Notes: generated by a model from the letters alone, not told the origin. A DNA stretch of 64,000 nt from Ascaris suum (GCA_013433145.1 CM024168.1:10238184-10302183); one strand, 5' to 3'; shown: positions 35,169 through 48,000, numbered from the stretch's first letter. Made by a program: numbers and translations.

Positions 35169-38100
35169 ATACTTAACCACAAACGCAGGCGTACGAGAGA
35201 AACGGAGAGAGACTATGCGCATCCCCAAAGAACGATGCGGTCCTGGTCACTCAGCAATGAAAACATTTCAACAAATGAGAAAATATACCGTGAGGAATCA
35301 AGATTCGAAAAACAAGTTCCAACACATTTCAAAGAGCATTAAAAGCTCTTTCAAAATCATTAATAACCAGAGACAAAAACAACAACTTTTCCATACGATC
35401 AGTTTCTTATATGACGTGCAATTGACGTAAATTGCAGTGTCGCCTTATGTATTACGTTATGCGTGAATCTTGTGCATTCATGACACTGTGTCCTTAATGG
35501 AGGACTGGATTCATGAGATGACCTTCGGAGGTTTAACGAAAAGACCGAATCGTTCATAAGTTGCATTGAACTTGCTGCGGCTCTTCATGAATAGATCTTT
35601 CGTGCGATTATTATATGCACCGGTTAGAATTCTTCAGTTCGACAGTTCCAGGTTTCCAACGCTTCATTTTTTTCCCATATAGGCACACCGACAGTGGGCA
35701 CTGTAAGTTCGCTTTATGGTTTAAAAAAAGCCAATCGACGCTTTCAGCGTCTGATTAATTGCACTGACATAGTTTGAATGCACGCAGCACTTGCTCTCCG
35801 GCATAGACAGGTCAGGATTGTGAAGGAAAAAGCAGCTCGAAGGTGACATGCTCCCATTTCGAAGAATTGCGAATTACATGGCAGGCGACCACAGGTGGTT
35901 ACAAAGCAGGAAACCTTCAATGTAAGCAGTCACTTGAAGTGCCCAACTCTAGCCAAAGAAGCCAATTCGTAAGATGTGGAGGAGATCGTAAAGAAGATGG
36001 AGCTATCAAGAGCACTCGTTTTCAGCCACTAATCTAGAATGGCTGAATAACGTTTAGAAGTACTTGCCTCACGTGCAAGTTATCTGTCCACCGACTCGTG
36101 TTCATTCCAAGTGGATCAAAAAACCAGGAGAATGAGCGACGGTGCAGTCAGAGGTGATGCCAATTGTTTTTACACCCAGCATCATGGTGAGCAGTTTCTC
36201 GCACCCGAAACCATCCAAGAGAGAGCTTGTCATAACAAAATTTGCGCATTCGACAATGCAACCTATTATTAAGTCGACTAAAGCGGATCGGAAGCTTGTT
36301 AACGGCATAAGCCGCATGCAGTACTCAACCTTCAGAAAGTTAGTGGGCAGCGCATTTTTGCACAGTGGCGTTAGGACGTTAAGGACTGCTTCAGGCATCC
36401 TTATTTCGCACAAGAAAGGCTCCTAACAATGGAATGTGGCGTTAGTATTAGATAGCGAGCGATTCATTTCGACCTTTCAGAGCACTCGCGTGTTGCATCA
36501 AGGGAACGGGACATCATCACCCAGATATCCGATCCATTTTCATCACCTTCACATATCGCACAAGACTGAGCTTTGGACAATTATCGTTTTGAATGTTATA
36601 AAACAATTCACTGCTTCAGAAGAATCCTAAACGATGCGTTAAAACGACAGTTGAGATCATAAATGAGTGTGAGTAGATTTCAGAGATGTTCACAAGCACG
36701 GCCACGCATAACAGTGTGGACGAAGTGCTGTAATGGAAACTGGACATAACGCTAAACGCTGTGGATGCTCTGCATTGAGGAGACGACATTGACTTAATGG
36801 CTACATCGCTGTGCTTCGACCTAGACATCTACTTGTGCACTGTGATGGATGGATCCTGGCAAGGATACTTTGCTTTGAATACTTTAAATAGCCGTGATTT
36901 CGTCGATTTCATCGTTCCCTCCATCGGTGCAGTTGGTAACTTTTCCATCTATCACGATCCTGGGCCCTCTGCATCCAAGTGACTCCATATAGACACCGCA
37001 GCGGGTCTTGCCATCTTGTTGCGGTCTGCCGCGTAGTCGCTTTACGTCTCCTGGTTACCACTAAAGGATTTACTTAGTCCACATGTAGTCATTTAACCAG
37101 CTTATATGACGTGCTCATCTTAGTCTTCTTTCGTGCATTTCTTCAGCGATATGCTTCGAAGTGGATCCAGAACGCAACTCTTCGTTTGCGGTGTGTTGCA
37201 GTTTGTTGATTCTTTCCATTCGCCTTTCCATTGCTCGCTGGGTCGCTGCTAGTTTATTTTCTTCAGCGAGTGTAGTACTCCACGTTTCGTACCCTCAGGA
37301 GATAACAGGGATAACAGTGAAATTGAAGAGTTCTGCTTTTACGGGCATTGTTATCTTTGTGTCGTAATAGGTATCGTTGAGCATGGTGAAGGTTAGCCAA
37401 GCTGCTCTTTTTCTTCCGCTTAGTTGCTAACCCAAATTACTGCCCATTTGCATAGTCTGTCCTAAGTGTACATACTCTCCACGAGTTCGACATTTTCTTG
37501 AGTTCATGGAAAACTCGGGACAAAATGCATTCATTCTTCATCCACTTCAATTTGCCGTTGTAAATGCTCAGCTTAACTTTCTTGCCATTGTTGTTGAGCT
37601 CGTTCAATAAACAGTGCAAGTTTTCTTGTCATCGGCAGCGAGTACCACGTCGCCCGCAGAAAGAAGCATCCGGGGTTCTTTGTCGTATACATTGAAACCA
37701 TCTGCAATCTCTATTTTTCTCAAAATTCCTTCGAGAGCTGATGAGAAGGACATTGGAGTAAACGTCCTCTTGTTTTGCGCTCTTCCGACTGACAAGGATA
37801 CTTCGAAGAAATAGTTATATCTGGCTTGACAGGCTATATTCCTCATATCCTTTTCCTCGCCGTCTCGTCAAACATAGACAGCGCTCCTCTGATTTCTTCC
37901 ACAACAAGCTATCAATTGAAGTTACACCAAACTCACAAAGATTTAGAAACGAGAGAGGATCACGTGTTAAGTGTTCTTAATTAAAGCAACACAAAACCTG
38001 CACTACTTATATGGATCACTATCATACCTGAGATTTCAGTTGTTTGCTTCATCTTTCTAGAACAGACCGACGATCTTGTTGAGAAAGGACACCTGTTGCA

Positions 38101-38480
38101 AGTACGGGTCAGTGGTGGGATTTTGGTGACTCGTCGAGCGGTTGCTTTCTTACATCGCTCGCATAAGTCAACAACGTCAATATATGTCAGTCTGTGTATC
38201 GTATGTTATTTCGACTCAACAATTTACGTGAATTGTACGCTCTAAAAGAAAGATCTTATAGAAAAGTTCTTGTTTTTGTCTCAGTTATCAATGATTCCGA
38301 TAGAGTTTTTAATGCTCTTTAAACGTGTTGGAAATTGTTTCTTGATTCCTTATGATATATTTTCACATTTATTGAAACGTTTTCATTACTGAGTGACTAG
38401 GACCGCGCCGCTCGCCGAGGACGCGCGCGGTCTCTCTCCATCTCTCTCGTGCGTGTGCGCTTGTGGCTGAGTGCGTAGGC
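35169..38480. mobile_element. Compound inverted-repeat element, copy A
   Basis: Arms at about 35169-35432 and 38219-38480 are imperfect reverse complements. The outer ends read ACTTAACCACAAACGCAGGC at the left and GTGGCTGAGTGCG at the right. Both arms hold a GAGAGA-rich GC segment, the ATTTTCAT/ATATACC-like block and the AGAGCATT..AGCTCT palindrome. The 2.8-kb interior has a decayed RTE-clade RT on the minus strand (37.1-37.85 kb) and a 1.3-kb unrecognised segment (35.64-36.97 kb). The whole unit matches copy B in reverse, which shows that RT and arms were copied together. No transposase is recognised and both ends are too diverged to read a target-site duplication. Confidence 0.7.
37140..37846 (-). 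pseudogene. RTE-clade reverse transcriptase relic in element A
   Basis: The minus strand gives TPMSFSSALEGILRKIEIAD (the SPxLFxxALE block of RTE RTs), then a catalytic box degraded to SAGDVVLAADD (one ADD aspartate lost), KLKWMKNE, and the C-terminal RTE region FNFTVIPVIS, WSTTLAEENKLAATQRAMER and RRMERINKLQHTANEELRS. Frameshifts and stops separate the blocks, so it is dead. Order and motifs match RTE elements common in strongylid genomes. Confidence 0.75.
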
Positions 38481-38519
38481 CCCAGTGTAACAGGTTCTCA
38501 GGTTATGTGGATGTGAGGA

Positions 38520-39240
38520 ATGCTACCACTGCAAATGCCATCGATGAACTTGGTGATAAATTTTTGCTCAGGCCAGACGGCATTCCATCGGTTGTTAAAA
38601 CTCTGGTCATCTCTCTCCCACGGAGTACCATCTTCCTGAGTAACATTTCATGTTGCTACATCTGTTCGCTGTGGGAATGTGTATATGTTTCATCTTTCTT
38701 GAAAATATTTTGCTTAAAAACTATCGAGCGATCAGTGTATCTTGCTTTTATGATCCTTTGTCAAACCATTCCACATACGAGGCTCCATTCAATCTCGCTG
38801 GATTTCGATTCAATCGGAAGTTACCTACGCTCGCCGTGTCAACTGAAGAATTTTTATGCGGTTAGCTTGTCTCATTGAATACGAAAATCCAAGCGGATTT
38901 GGTTTATATTGATTTAGCTAAGGTCTTTGAGTCATCGATTACGAGATCGCTGTGTGATGAAACATTCAAAAGAAGAATTGGGAATAGCAATAGTCTTTTC
39001 ATGGCGCATTCAATTTCTAGCGACGTGCCCCAGGGAAGTGTATTGGACCCCATTTTTTAAATCCCCTTCGGAAATGATGGTTTCGACAATAAAAAAGCAA
39101 TACCAGGATCTTTGCGGAGATCGTCGAATTTTAACGGCCACTAAACGATGTTTTTGGTTTCCATCTATCGCTTTAAATTTGCAGCAGCTTAACGTTTTGG
39201 GTAACAAATGCCACGTCATGCGTCCAACTACCACATGAGT
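38520..39240 (+). pseudogene. CR1/Jockey-type RT relic between the two elements
   Basis: Blocks in RT order over several frames: ELGDKFLLRPDGIPSVV (cf. GPDGIPS), LKNYRAISVSCF (cf. NYRPISLTS), AGFRFNRK (cf. GFRxxRS), LVYIDLAKVFES (cf. VYLDFAKAFDS), SSDVPQGSVLDPIF (cf. SGVPQGSVLGPLLF) and LNVLGNKCHVM (cf. LNxxKCxVM). Traces may continue to about 39620. It starts about 40 bp after the right end of element A. Confidence 0.75.
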
Positions 39241-39620
39241 GTCTTCTCAAGTTTGCTTCACATCATTCCGTTTACAGCGGTTGGTATATATGCTTGTAGT
39301 GGTATGATAATCCCCAATTTTATGTGGTGCATTCCCTTTTTTTTTGAAACAATACGGTAAATGAGGAAGAAATTGGGCAGGCTCACCATAACGATCTCGT
39401 GGATGCATATTTTCGCTCCTCTCCTCTTAGGTATTCGGCTGTTCTCTTTGGACTTCTCTATCCATAGCCTGGTAAAGAAAACCTTTGTTAGTTCCCATAT
39501 TAGAGCGCTCGCAATAAATGTATTAAGAACAGTGAGTGATAGCAGGATAATAAGCGATCCTGGATAGCACGTTGTTCCGCACCGTTGAGGGTGCAGAAGT
39601 TCAGATTGTCCCATAATGTT

Positions 39621-41363
39621 AGGCCGCAACTGAAAAGATCGCATACTTTAAAACTCAGTCAACGATGTTTACTACCACTATCCCGAGAAAAAAACAGTCT
39701 CTTAAAGTGCAAACGGATGCATGCATTAACTCTTGTTAGTAAGGACATCTGGCGCACTTTTCTTCTTGCTTATTAAAAAAATTACTACTGGTCGTATGTG
39801 TGGGACGAGCGAGTCCATGTAGAACATAATCGCTGCTGAGAGGGCTTTTGATGCAGACCCGAATGATCAGTCAGCTCCTGAACGACATATATAAATTGAC
39901 TAAAAAAATGCTAAAAGCATTCACTGCAATTACGACTATTTGCTCGAACTTCAGTTGAGAAACTTATCGCTCAAATGCGAATAGTATAGCTGATGGTAAT
40001 AAGATTGGTGTGGAGAATGCAACAAAAGAGTTCTTTCATTATGGCTGCTTCAAATTTGACCGGATTGGACTTCGAATTCTTCTTTGAGGTTTTTAGATTC
40101 TTCTCCGTGACTACGGATTCTTTGATCACTCCCTAAACAATTCCCAAAGATTGCTTCACCTCAACTGTATCAACGAACCGGCAGGTAAACAATGAAAAAG
40201 CACGACTTCAGCAAAATTACACTTCCTTGAGGCAGTTGAAATTTTGCATAAATAAAGTAATCATCGTGAATTTGTTGGGTGTCAGGGCAAAGAGCGCAAG
40301 GCTCGAGTGGATCAATTTACGAACCTCTGACCGAACTGCAGGGACTTGTCCATTACCGCTCGAAACAGTTATGTCGGTAAAAGAATGTTCTACTGCGTTA
40401 AATAATCCAACGATATCGGCGGCATCGTTAGCGTAATGTGGGCAATTGTGCGCAAAATTGATCGCCGCAAATAATTGTTTTTGGCATCTATCCATTAATC
40501 TGATCCTTTTTGTGGAACTTTTTCACATGATTTTGGTATGGGACGATGAGTAGCGCAGTTGCAGATGTTATGATTCATGAAGGGAATGTTTGCTTGATGT
40601 GGTGAGTCAACAAACCGAACAATCATAAGAGCTATTGCTGGAAAAAATCCACCATATTGCTGCATAGTTTAGATCTTTTTTCGCCCTTTTTTTTCCAAAA
40701 CACACCTTTAAATTATATGGTTGTAGCATTTTATTTGATCAGTTCCTTTATCAGAATTAATGTATAAAAACGGCACATAAGTTAGTCGTCTCCGGTTGTT
40801 CGGTCAAGATTTCGTACTATAACATATCCTGTGAAATGATTTTCCTTCAAAATTAATCTAATTCAGTCTAGAATGTTCGTAAAAGGTGTTACGATTTTCA
40901 CTGAATTAAATACTGATGCTGTGATCGTGTGATATGATCTTGATAAATAAATGAACAAGAGCTGGTATATTACATGGGTGGCACCAAGTGAAACGGCTTC
41001 ACTACTTACCGAAATATGGCATCCGATGCCATTTCGACTCGAGCAACATCCCTGCCGTCGACAGAGAGAAGAAAAACGAAATTATGCACTACCTCAAAAC
41101 TTCAGAAATTATACTTACTCAGAACGTCGCTTGCTCAAAGCTTCAACTAAAATTCAAGCATCAGTTAGGAAATAAATCGCAATTTCAGGTCCTTTCTAGA
41201 ATGGGTCATGCGAGGGTTTTGGCAAAAGGTCAATATTGCATTCAATGCTTCAGCAACGGTTTAAATCTTGAGTCATATATGGCAACGTTCTGCTGTTGAC
41301 GCATTTTGGTTGTCTATTCATGTATCACTTATGCGGCGTTTGACAGCTGTGGACAGGCACGGG
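39621..41363. other. No gene recognised between relic and element B
   Basis: A minus-strand open frame at 40217-40495 (GLFNAVEHSFTDITVSSGNG) is the only mild coding hint. It has no splice support. Confidence 0.35.
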
Positions 41364-42119
41364 GTCGACGCACTTAGTCATAAGCGCAGACGCGAGAGAG
41401 AGATGGAGAGAGAACGAGCGCGTCGTCGGCGGGCGGCGCGGTAGTGGTCACTCGGCAATAAAAATATCGCAGTAAATATGAAAATATACCATAAGCAAAC
41501 AAAATTCGAAAGACGAGTTTCAACACATTTTAAAGAGCATTGAATGCTCTATCAGAATCATTAATAAGCTGAGACAAAAACAAGAACTTTTCTATAAGAT
41601 CAATTTATTATATGACGAGCAATTGACATAATTTGTAGAGCCGAAGTGCATGCGCTACAGAGATTGAGATATGTCGACAGTTAAGATATATTGACACTAC
41701 TGACATATGCGAGCGATGTAAGAAAGCAATCGCTCGACGAATTACCTAAACTCCACCACTGATTCGAAGTGGCAATCGCTTTCACTTCTCAGCAAGATCT
41801 CGCTATCTGTGCAAATGAGAAGCAAACACCTGAAGTCTTAGGCATGATAGTGATCATGGCGAAAAGACATTATAGAGGTGGTGCAAGTTTTGTGTTGCTT
41901 TAATTAAGAACACTTAACAAGTGATCCTCTCTCGTTTCTAAATCTTTGTGAGTTTGGTGTTACTTCATTTGATAGCTCGTTGTGGAAGAAATCAGAGGAG
42001 CGCTGTCTATGTTTGACGAGATGGCGAAGAAAAGGATGTAAGAAATATAGCCTGTCGAACCAGATATAGCTATTTCTTCGAATTATCCTTGTCAGTCGGA
42101 AGAGCGCAAAACAAGAGGA

Positions 42120-42935
42120 CGTTTACTCCCCAATGTCCTTCTCATCAGCTCTCGAAGGAATCTTGAGAAAGATAGAGATTGCAGATGATTTCAATGTACC
42201 GACAAAGAACTCCGGATGCTTCTTTCTGCGGACGACGTGGTACTCGCTGCCGATGACAAAAAACTTGCAGTATTCACTGAACGAGCTCAACAAGGACGCC
42301 AAGAAAATTGGGCTGAGCATCCACAATGGCAAAATGAAGTGGATGAAGAATGAAGGCACTTTGTCAAGAGTTTTCCATGAACTCGAGAAGATGTCGAAGT
42401 CGTGGAGCAGTATGTATACTTAAGACAGACTGTGCAAATGAGCAGTAATTTGGGTTAGCAACTAAGCGGAAGAAAAAGAGCAGGTTGGCTAACCTTCACC
42501 ATGCTCAACGATATCTATTACGAAACAAAGATAACAATGTCCGTAAAAGCACAACTCTTCAATTCCACTATTACCCCTGTTATCTCCTGAGGGTACGAAA
42601 CGTGGAGTACTACACTCGCTGAAGAAAACAAACTAGCAGCGACCCAGCGAGCAATGGAAAGGCGAATGGAAAGAATCAACAAATTGCAACACACCGCAAA
42701 CGAAGAGTTGCGTTCTGGATCCACTTCGAAGCATATCGCTGAAGAAATGCACGAAAGAAGACTAAGATGAGCACGTCATGTAAGCTCGTTAAATGCTAAA
42801 GATGGACTTAGTAAATCCTTTAGTGGTAATGAGGAGACGTAAAGCGATTACGCGGCAGACCGCAACAAGACGGCAAGACCCTCTGCGGCATCTATATGGA
42901 GTTACTTGGATACGGAGGGCTTAGGATCGTGATAG
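42120..42935 (+). pseudogene. RTE-clade reverse transcriptase relic in element B
   Basis: Blocks: MSFSSALEGILRKIEIADDF, a better-preserved catalytic box LLSADDVVLAADD in a shifted frame, SLNELNKDAKKIGLSIHNGK, KMKWMKNE, then the C-terminal RTE region with AAWLTF/AGWLTFTMLNDIYYE, GYETWSTTLAEEN, RMERINKLQHTANEE and KRLRGRPQQD (cf. the RPRGRPxxRW end of RTE proteins). Several frameshifts and stops make it inactive. The copy keeps both ADD aspartates, unlike copy A. Confidence 0.75.
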
Positions 42936-44476
42936 ATGGAAGAGTTGCCAACTGCTTGCACCGATGGAGGGAACGATGAAATGGACGAAGTCACGGCTGT
43001 TTAAAGTATTCAAGGCAAAGTATTCTTGCCGGACTCCATCCGTCGCAGAGCACAAGTAGATGCCTAAGTCGAAGCACAGCGCTGCAGACATCAAGTCAAT
43101 GTCGTCTTCCCAACGCAGATTGTATCCACAGCGTTCAACGCTATGTCCGTTTCCATTACAGCATTTCGTCCACACTGACAAACGTGGCCGTCTACATGTA
43201 CATCTCTGAAATTACTCACACTCATTCATGATCTCAACTGTCGTTTTAACGCATCGTTTAGGGATTCTTCTGAAGCAGTGAATTGTTTTATAACATTCAA
43301 AACGATAACTATCCAGAGCTCAGTCTTCTGCAATATGTGAAGGTGATGAAAATCGATCAGATTTCTAGGTGATGATCTTCCGTTGCCTTGATGCAACAAG
43401 CGAGTTCTCTGAAAGGCCGAAATGAACCGATCGCTATCTAATGCTATCGCCCTATTCCATTGCTAGGAGCCTTTTTGTGCGAAATGAGCATGCTTGGAGC
43501 AGCACTTAACGTCCTAACGGCACTGTGCAAAAATACGCTGCCCATGACATTCTGAAGGCTGAGCACTGCATGCGGCTTATGCCGTTAACAAGCTTAAGAT
43601 CCGCTTTAGTCGACTTAATAGTAGGTTGCATCGTCGAGTGCGCAAATTTTTTTCGACGAGCTGTGCTCTTGGAACTCTTCGAGTGCGAGAAACAGCCTAC
43701 CATGATGCCGGGCGTAAAAACAGTTGCCAACACCTCTGACTGCAACCGTCGCTCATTTGCCTGACTTTGAACGACTTGGAGTGAACACGAGTCGGTGGAC
43801 AGGTCACCTGCACGTGAGCCAAGTACTTATTCTAAACTTATTCAGCCATTCTAGATTATTGGCTCGAAACGAGTGCTCTTGATAGCCCCATCTTCTTTAC
43901 GATCTCCTGCACATCTTACGAATTGGCTTCTTTAGCTAGAGTTGGGCACTTCAAGTGACTGCTTACATTGAAGGTTTCCTGCTTTGTAACCACCTGTGGT
44001 CGCCTGCCATGTAATTCGCAATTCTTCGAAATGGGAGCATGTCGCCATCGAGCTGCTTTTTCCTTCACAATCCTGACCTGTCTATGCCGGAGAGCAAGTG
44101 CTGCATGAAACAAACTATGTCAGTGCAGTTAACTAGACGCTGAAAGCGTCGATTGGCTTTTTTACCATCAAGCGAACTTACGATGCCCGTTATCGGTATG
44201 CCTATACGGGAAAGAAATGAAGTGATGGGAACCTGGAGCTGTCGAACTGAAGAGTTCATAACCGATGCATATAACAGTCGCACGAAAGATCCATTCATGA
44301 AGAGTCACAGCGAGTTTAATGGAAGTTAAGAACGGTTGGGTCATTTCATTAAACTGCCGAGGGTCATTTCATGAATTCAGTTCACCAATAAGAACACAGT
44401 GTCACGAATACACGAGAATAACACATAAGATAATGCATAACGCGACGATGAAATTTATGGCAATTGCACGTCGCAT

Positions 44477-44930
44477 AAGAAATTGATCTTATAGAAAAGT
44501 TCTTGTTTTTGTCCCAGCTTGTTAATGATTCTGATAGAGCATTCAATGCTCTTTAGGATGTGCCTAGTCATTCTTTCCAGATCTTGTTCCTTTATACACT
44601 TATAGGTCCTGATATATCGGTGACCATGCAATTTTTGTCAACTGCGCCTCACATAAGAAATTGATCTTATAGAAAAGTTCTTGTTTTTGTCCCAGCTTGT
44701 TATGATTCTGATAGAGCATTCAATGCTCTTTAGGTGTGCCTAGTCATTATTTCCAGATCTTGTTCCTTTATACACTTATAGGTCCTGATATATCGGTGAC
44801 CATGCAATTTTTGTCAACTGCGCCTCACATAAGAAATTGATCTTATAGAAAAGTTCTTGTTTTTGTCTCAGCTTATTAGTGATTCTGATAGAGCATTCAA
44901 TGCTTTTCAAATGTGTTGAAACTCGTTTTC
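44477..44930. repeat. Tandem triplication inside the right arm of element B
   Basis: A unit starting AAGAAATTGATCTTATAGAA occurs at 44477, 44655 and 44831 (periods 178 and 176 bp). The first two copies are nearly identical; the third continues into the rest of the arm and diverges after GAGCATTCAATGC. The duplication is therefore recent compared with the rest of the element. Confidence 0.85.
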
Positions 44931-45098
44931 GAATTTTGTTTCCTTACGGTATATTTTCATATTTACTGCGACATTTTATTGCCGAATGACCACTACCGCG
45001 CCGCTTTCCGAGGACGCGCGCATTCTCTCTCCGTCTCTCCTGTGCGCGTGCGCTTGTGGCTAAGTGCGTCGACGCCGAAGTACCCACATATTTCGTAA

Positions 45099-48000
45099 AT
45101 GCAGCAGAGAGGCGATGACAGTTTATTCATAATGCCCGACAGCTTTCATCGATTTATGAGGTCCATAATGCTCGGATTGGGAAGACTGAAGGAAGAGGCC
45201 GTCTATGAGCCTAGAGTTTTAGGCATTTCCCTTTTGTTTAATTGACACCCTCGTTTATCCAAAAGCGGCGCTTGTTACAGTGAGTTTTCTTTTTTGTTTT
45301 CATAGGACGTGCCGCGGAGTCTGACTGTAACGGCGAATAAGTGTGCTGGAATCAGCATGCAACAGCAGGTGCTTTCAGTTTGCTCGGTCCAAATTGATGG
45401 AAGAGTGCTCGACCCAGTGTTTTTTTTTTTGCACTACCCTTCCCGTCTTCTTCAGTTCCCCCACCGCAACCACTACGTTGAATTTTACAGTCTGTTTTGT
45501 GTTTGAATCGTTGTGCCGGTGATATCAACGGTCGACCTTGCTATCGGTAGTTTGTAGGACGTTACTCTTGTTGCAGGTGATGCTGCCTCCGCCATTCGAT
45601 ATGGAAATGAATGAACAGTCGACGATCGGAACAGCCTCCAGTTCGCTGTCACAAAACTTCAGTTTTCTGTCCGAATACACTCAACTGGAGGTTAATCGGA
45701 AATCGCGAAAGCTCTCGTTGGGGGTATTTGTTGAATCATTTTTGCTTACTTCGTACACTCCTAATTTTCCAGTGTTGTGTGAGGATTTGCTGAGTCATCG
45801 GAGAGAAAGGATTTTATGCTAAAAATGATGCCGCTAAACTAAACATTCAGCTCCTTTGAATTTAGTTTCAGTCCACGCTTTGAATATTTAGTTTCAACCA
45901 GGCGTTATCTGGAGAGTTCATCAAGTATATTGCATAGGAATTTGAGGTCCAATTTTACCTGCAGCTAACTCATCACCTCTGAGTGTCTTGACATTACACT
46001 TGTCTTGTGGTTTGCGCCTTATCCCCCATAAAATATGATCGCATAAACGTCATTTAAAAGGAGAAAGTAAGGCAGCTATCGTCAAAAAGTGCGAAGACGT
46101 TAGAGGAAAATCCCGTTTCGACGTAAACTCTGTCATCGAAACCCGCACGTGACACTTAGCACCAGCAATTATCTCATCCATGAAAAGAGTGCAGTTTTTG
46201 GAAGGAATATCCACGCTTATCACCAGCTAAAGGAGTTGGTTGTCTTCGGGTAACCGTCACATTGTACTTGCATGTTAGGAGGCGGTGCTGAAGAAGGAGG
46301 AGAAGGTATTCGCCAGAAGTCGATCGACGATGAAACTCATGAAGAGGAACCTTCGGAAGGAGGCTTATTTAGAGCAGTTGCGTGCTGCAATCGACTCTGC
46401 TAAAGAAAAGTTAGTTGGTGCATAGTCGATGCATTTAGATGCCAATGATTTTCGGCACTATTTCCCACTGTTTTATTGAGGGAGTGGTTTTCATGAAAAA
46501 GAAAGTGAGCCCACTCTCTAAGAACAACTTCAAGAGTATTCGAAGTGTGCTTGAGAGGAGCTGCCTTCTGATGTCCATTTCTTCTATAAAGTTGTTGTGA
46601 AGTTTTTACAGAGTCTGAAGGGAGCGGTCGATTCAAGCCCGTCGTGCTTGGGCGGACAAAAGAATTTAGGAAAGATGTTGTGAATAGCATACAGCCATCG
46701 AAATCAAACGTTGAATGTTGACACATCACTGTATTGAAGTAGGCACTGTTGAAGCGCATCGCCTGCAAGAAACTGATTCTTACTACGGAGATGCTACCAA
46801 ATGCCGCATTGAATCGAGTCGCCTTCATCAATGGGGTTTCTTAGTTAGAGGAACAGATGTAAAACCGATAGCGTATGTTGTGTATCTCTACTGATGTTTT
46901 GCGCACAGCAACATCCGCGATGGCCATTCAAACGATACTGTTGCTTCTTTTTTGAACGTCACACTTAATCGATGCTGCTACCATTTACCCAAGTTACGTT
47001 TGAAATATTCGTAGCAATTGGGCTTCAGTATCCGCACCTAAACGTCATCGTGAGTGGGAGTAGGTTTGATCGGATATCACAATATCGGTTGCTACTATGA
47101 AGTTGATTTAATCGGAAATCTTTTCTCTTCTTGTCTATTCAGCCTCAAACAATGGGCGTAAACCAAGAGATTTATTGATGAAACAGTAGCCCGTGATGGT
47201 CTGGCAAAAGGTAATGGTGGACAAGAGTGTCGTAAAAGAAGTTCATCAGCACAGACTGGTTTTTATGCGGTTTTCATCACCGATGAGTGCAGTGCGGAAA
47301 GCATCCTGGAGGTTTTACCAAACTTGCAGTATGGTCATCCGTTTAAAGAAATTTGGCAGAGTACTTGAAGGTCATGATGTATTACTTGTTCTTCAGCCAT
47401 ATTTTTTTCCATTGCATCGATGGTCTGTTATCGCAGTGGTAGTTTTAACGTTTTCCGATGGCGTTTTATATGCTCTAACTACCTCTTATTCTGTCATTTC
47501 TTTAATAATTTTTCTTTAGTTTTTCGACGAGGAGTAGGAGAGCAGCGATAAAATAACAGCCGCATCGTCCCCTCCGTCTCGCTCCCTCCTCCACTTCTTT
47601 TCCTCATGATTCGAAAGTCTGCTAGCTTCAGTTTGGTGACCTTGTCATTGGCTGTGATAAGGTGGAAACATCTAATGTAAATTATGACACTTGGTTTACT
47701 GATGCCTACAATTACCCGTATTGAAAATACCAAAAAAGAGCAGCGCTTTATGGGAGGTCTTTTAATATGCCGTCGTATTAAACGGCGATGGTATACTAAA
47801 TGACGACGGTAGACGCTCACGGAGGGAACTGCTGTGCTTCGTGTCAAATAAATACCATAGTGGGCACTCTTTGGCACCATTGTATCAGTTTTTTGTTTTG
47901 TGTTTGGGAGGTCTTGAGAAGGGGAACGAATGGACAATGCGCAACAAAGCAGAGGAATAGTCTTTGTTTACAAGGATTGTATACGATTGTTTTTTAGTCG

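Larger units (their letters stand above)
41364..45073. mobile_element. Compound inverted-repeat element, copy B (reverse of A)
   Basis: The ends are GTCGACGCACTTAG at 41364 and CTAAGTGCGTCGAC ending at 45073, a perfect 14-bp inverted pair that extends imperfectly to arms of about 270 bp (41364-41632 and 44455-45073). The right arm is lengthened by tandem duplication of its inner part. Relative to A the unit is inverted; its RT is on the plus strand at 42.1-42.95 kb and the unrecognised 1.3-kb segment lies at 43.0-44.3 kb. The short palindrome AGAGCATTGAATGCTCT at 41536-41552 is in the arm. Flanks outside the ends of A and B do not resemble each other, which supports separate insertion rather than one large inverted duplication. 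Confidence 0.75.

Noticed and set aside
35700..36970. Plus-strand ORFs in element A as host genes
   Set aside because: The same frames recur in copy B in reverse, so they belong to the repeat.
46400..46831. 143-codon minus-strand ORF inside the coiled-coil gene
   Set aside because: It overlaps the end of a well-supported plus-strand exon (46279-46409) and has no motif support.
47494..47937. 147-codon minus-strand ORF inside the coiled-coil gene
   Set aside because: Arg/Lys/Tyr-rich composition with no codon signal, no splice sites and no recognised motif; it lies in an intron.
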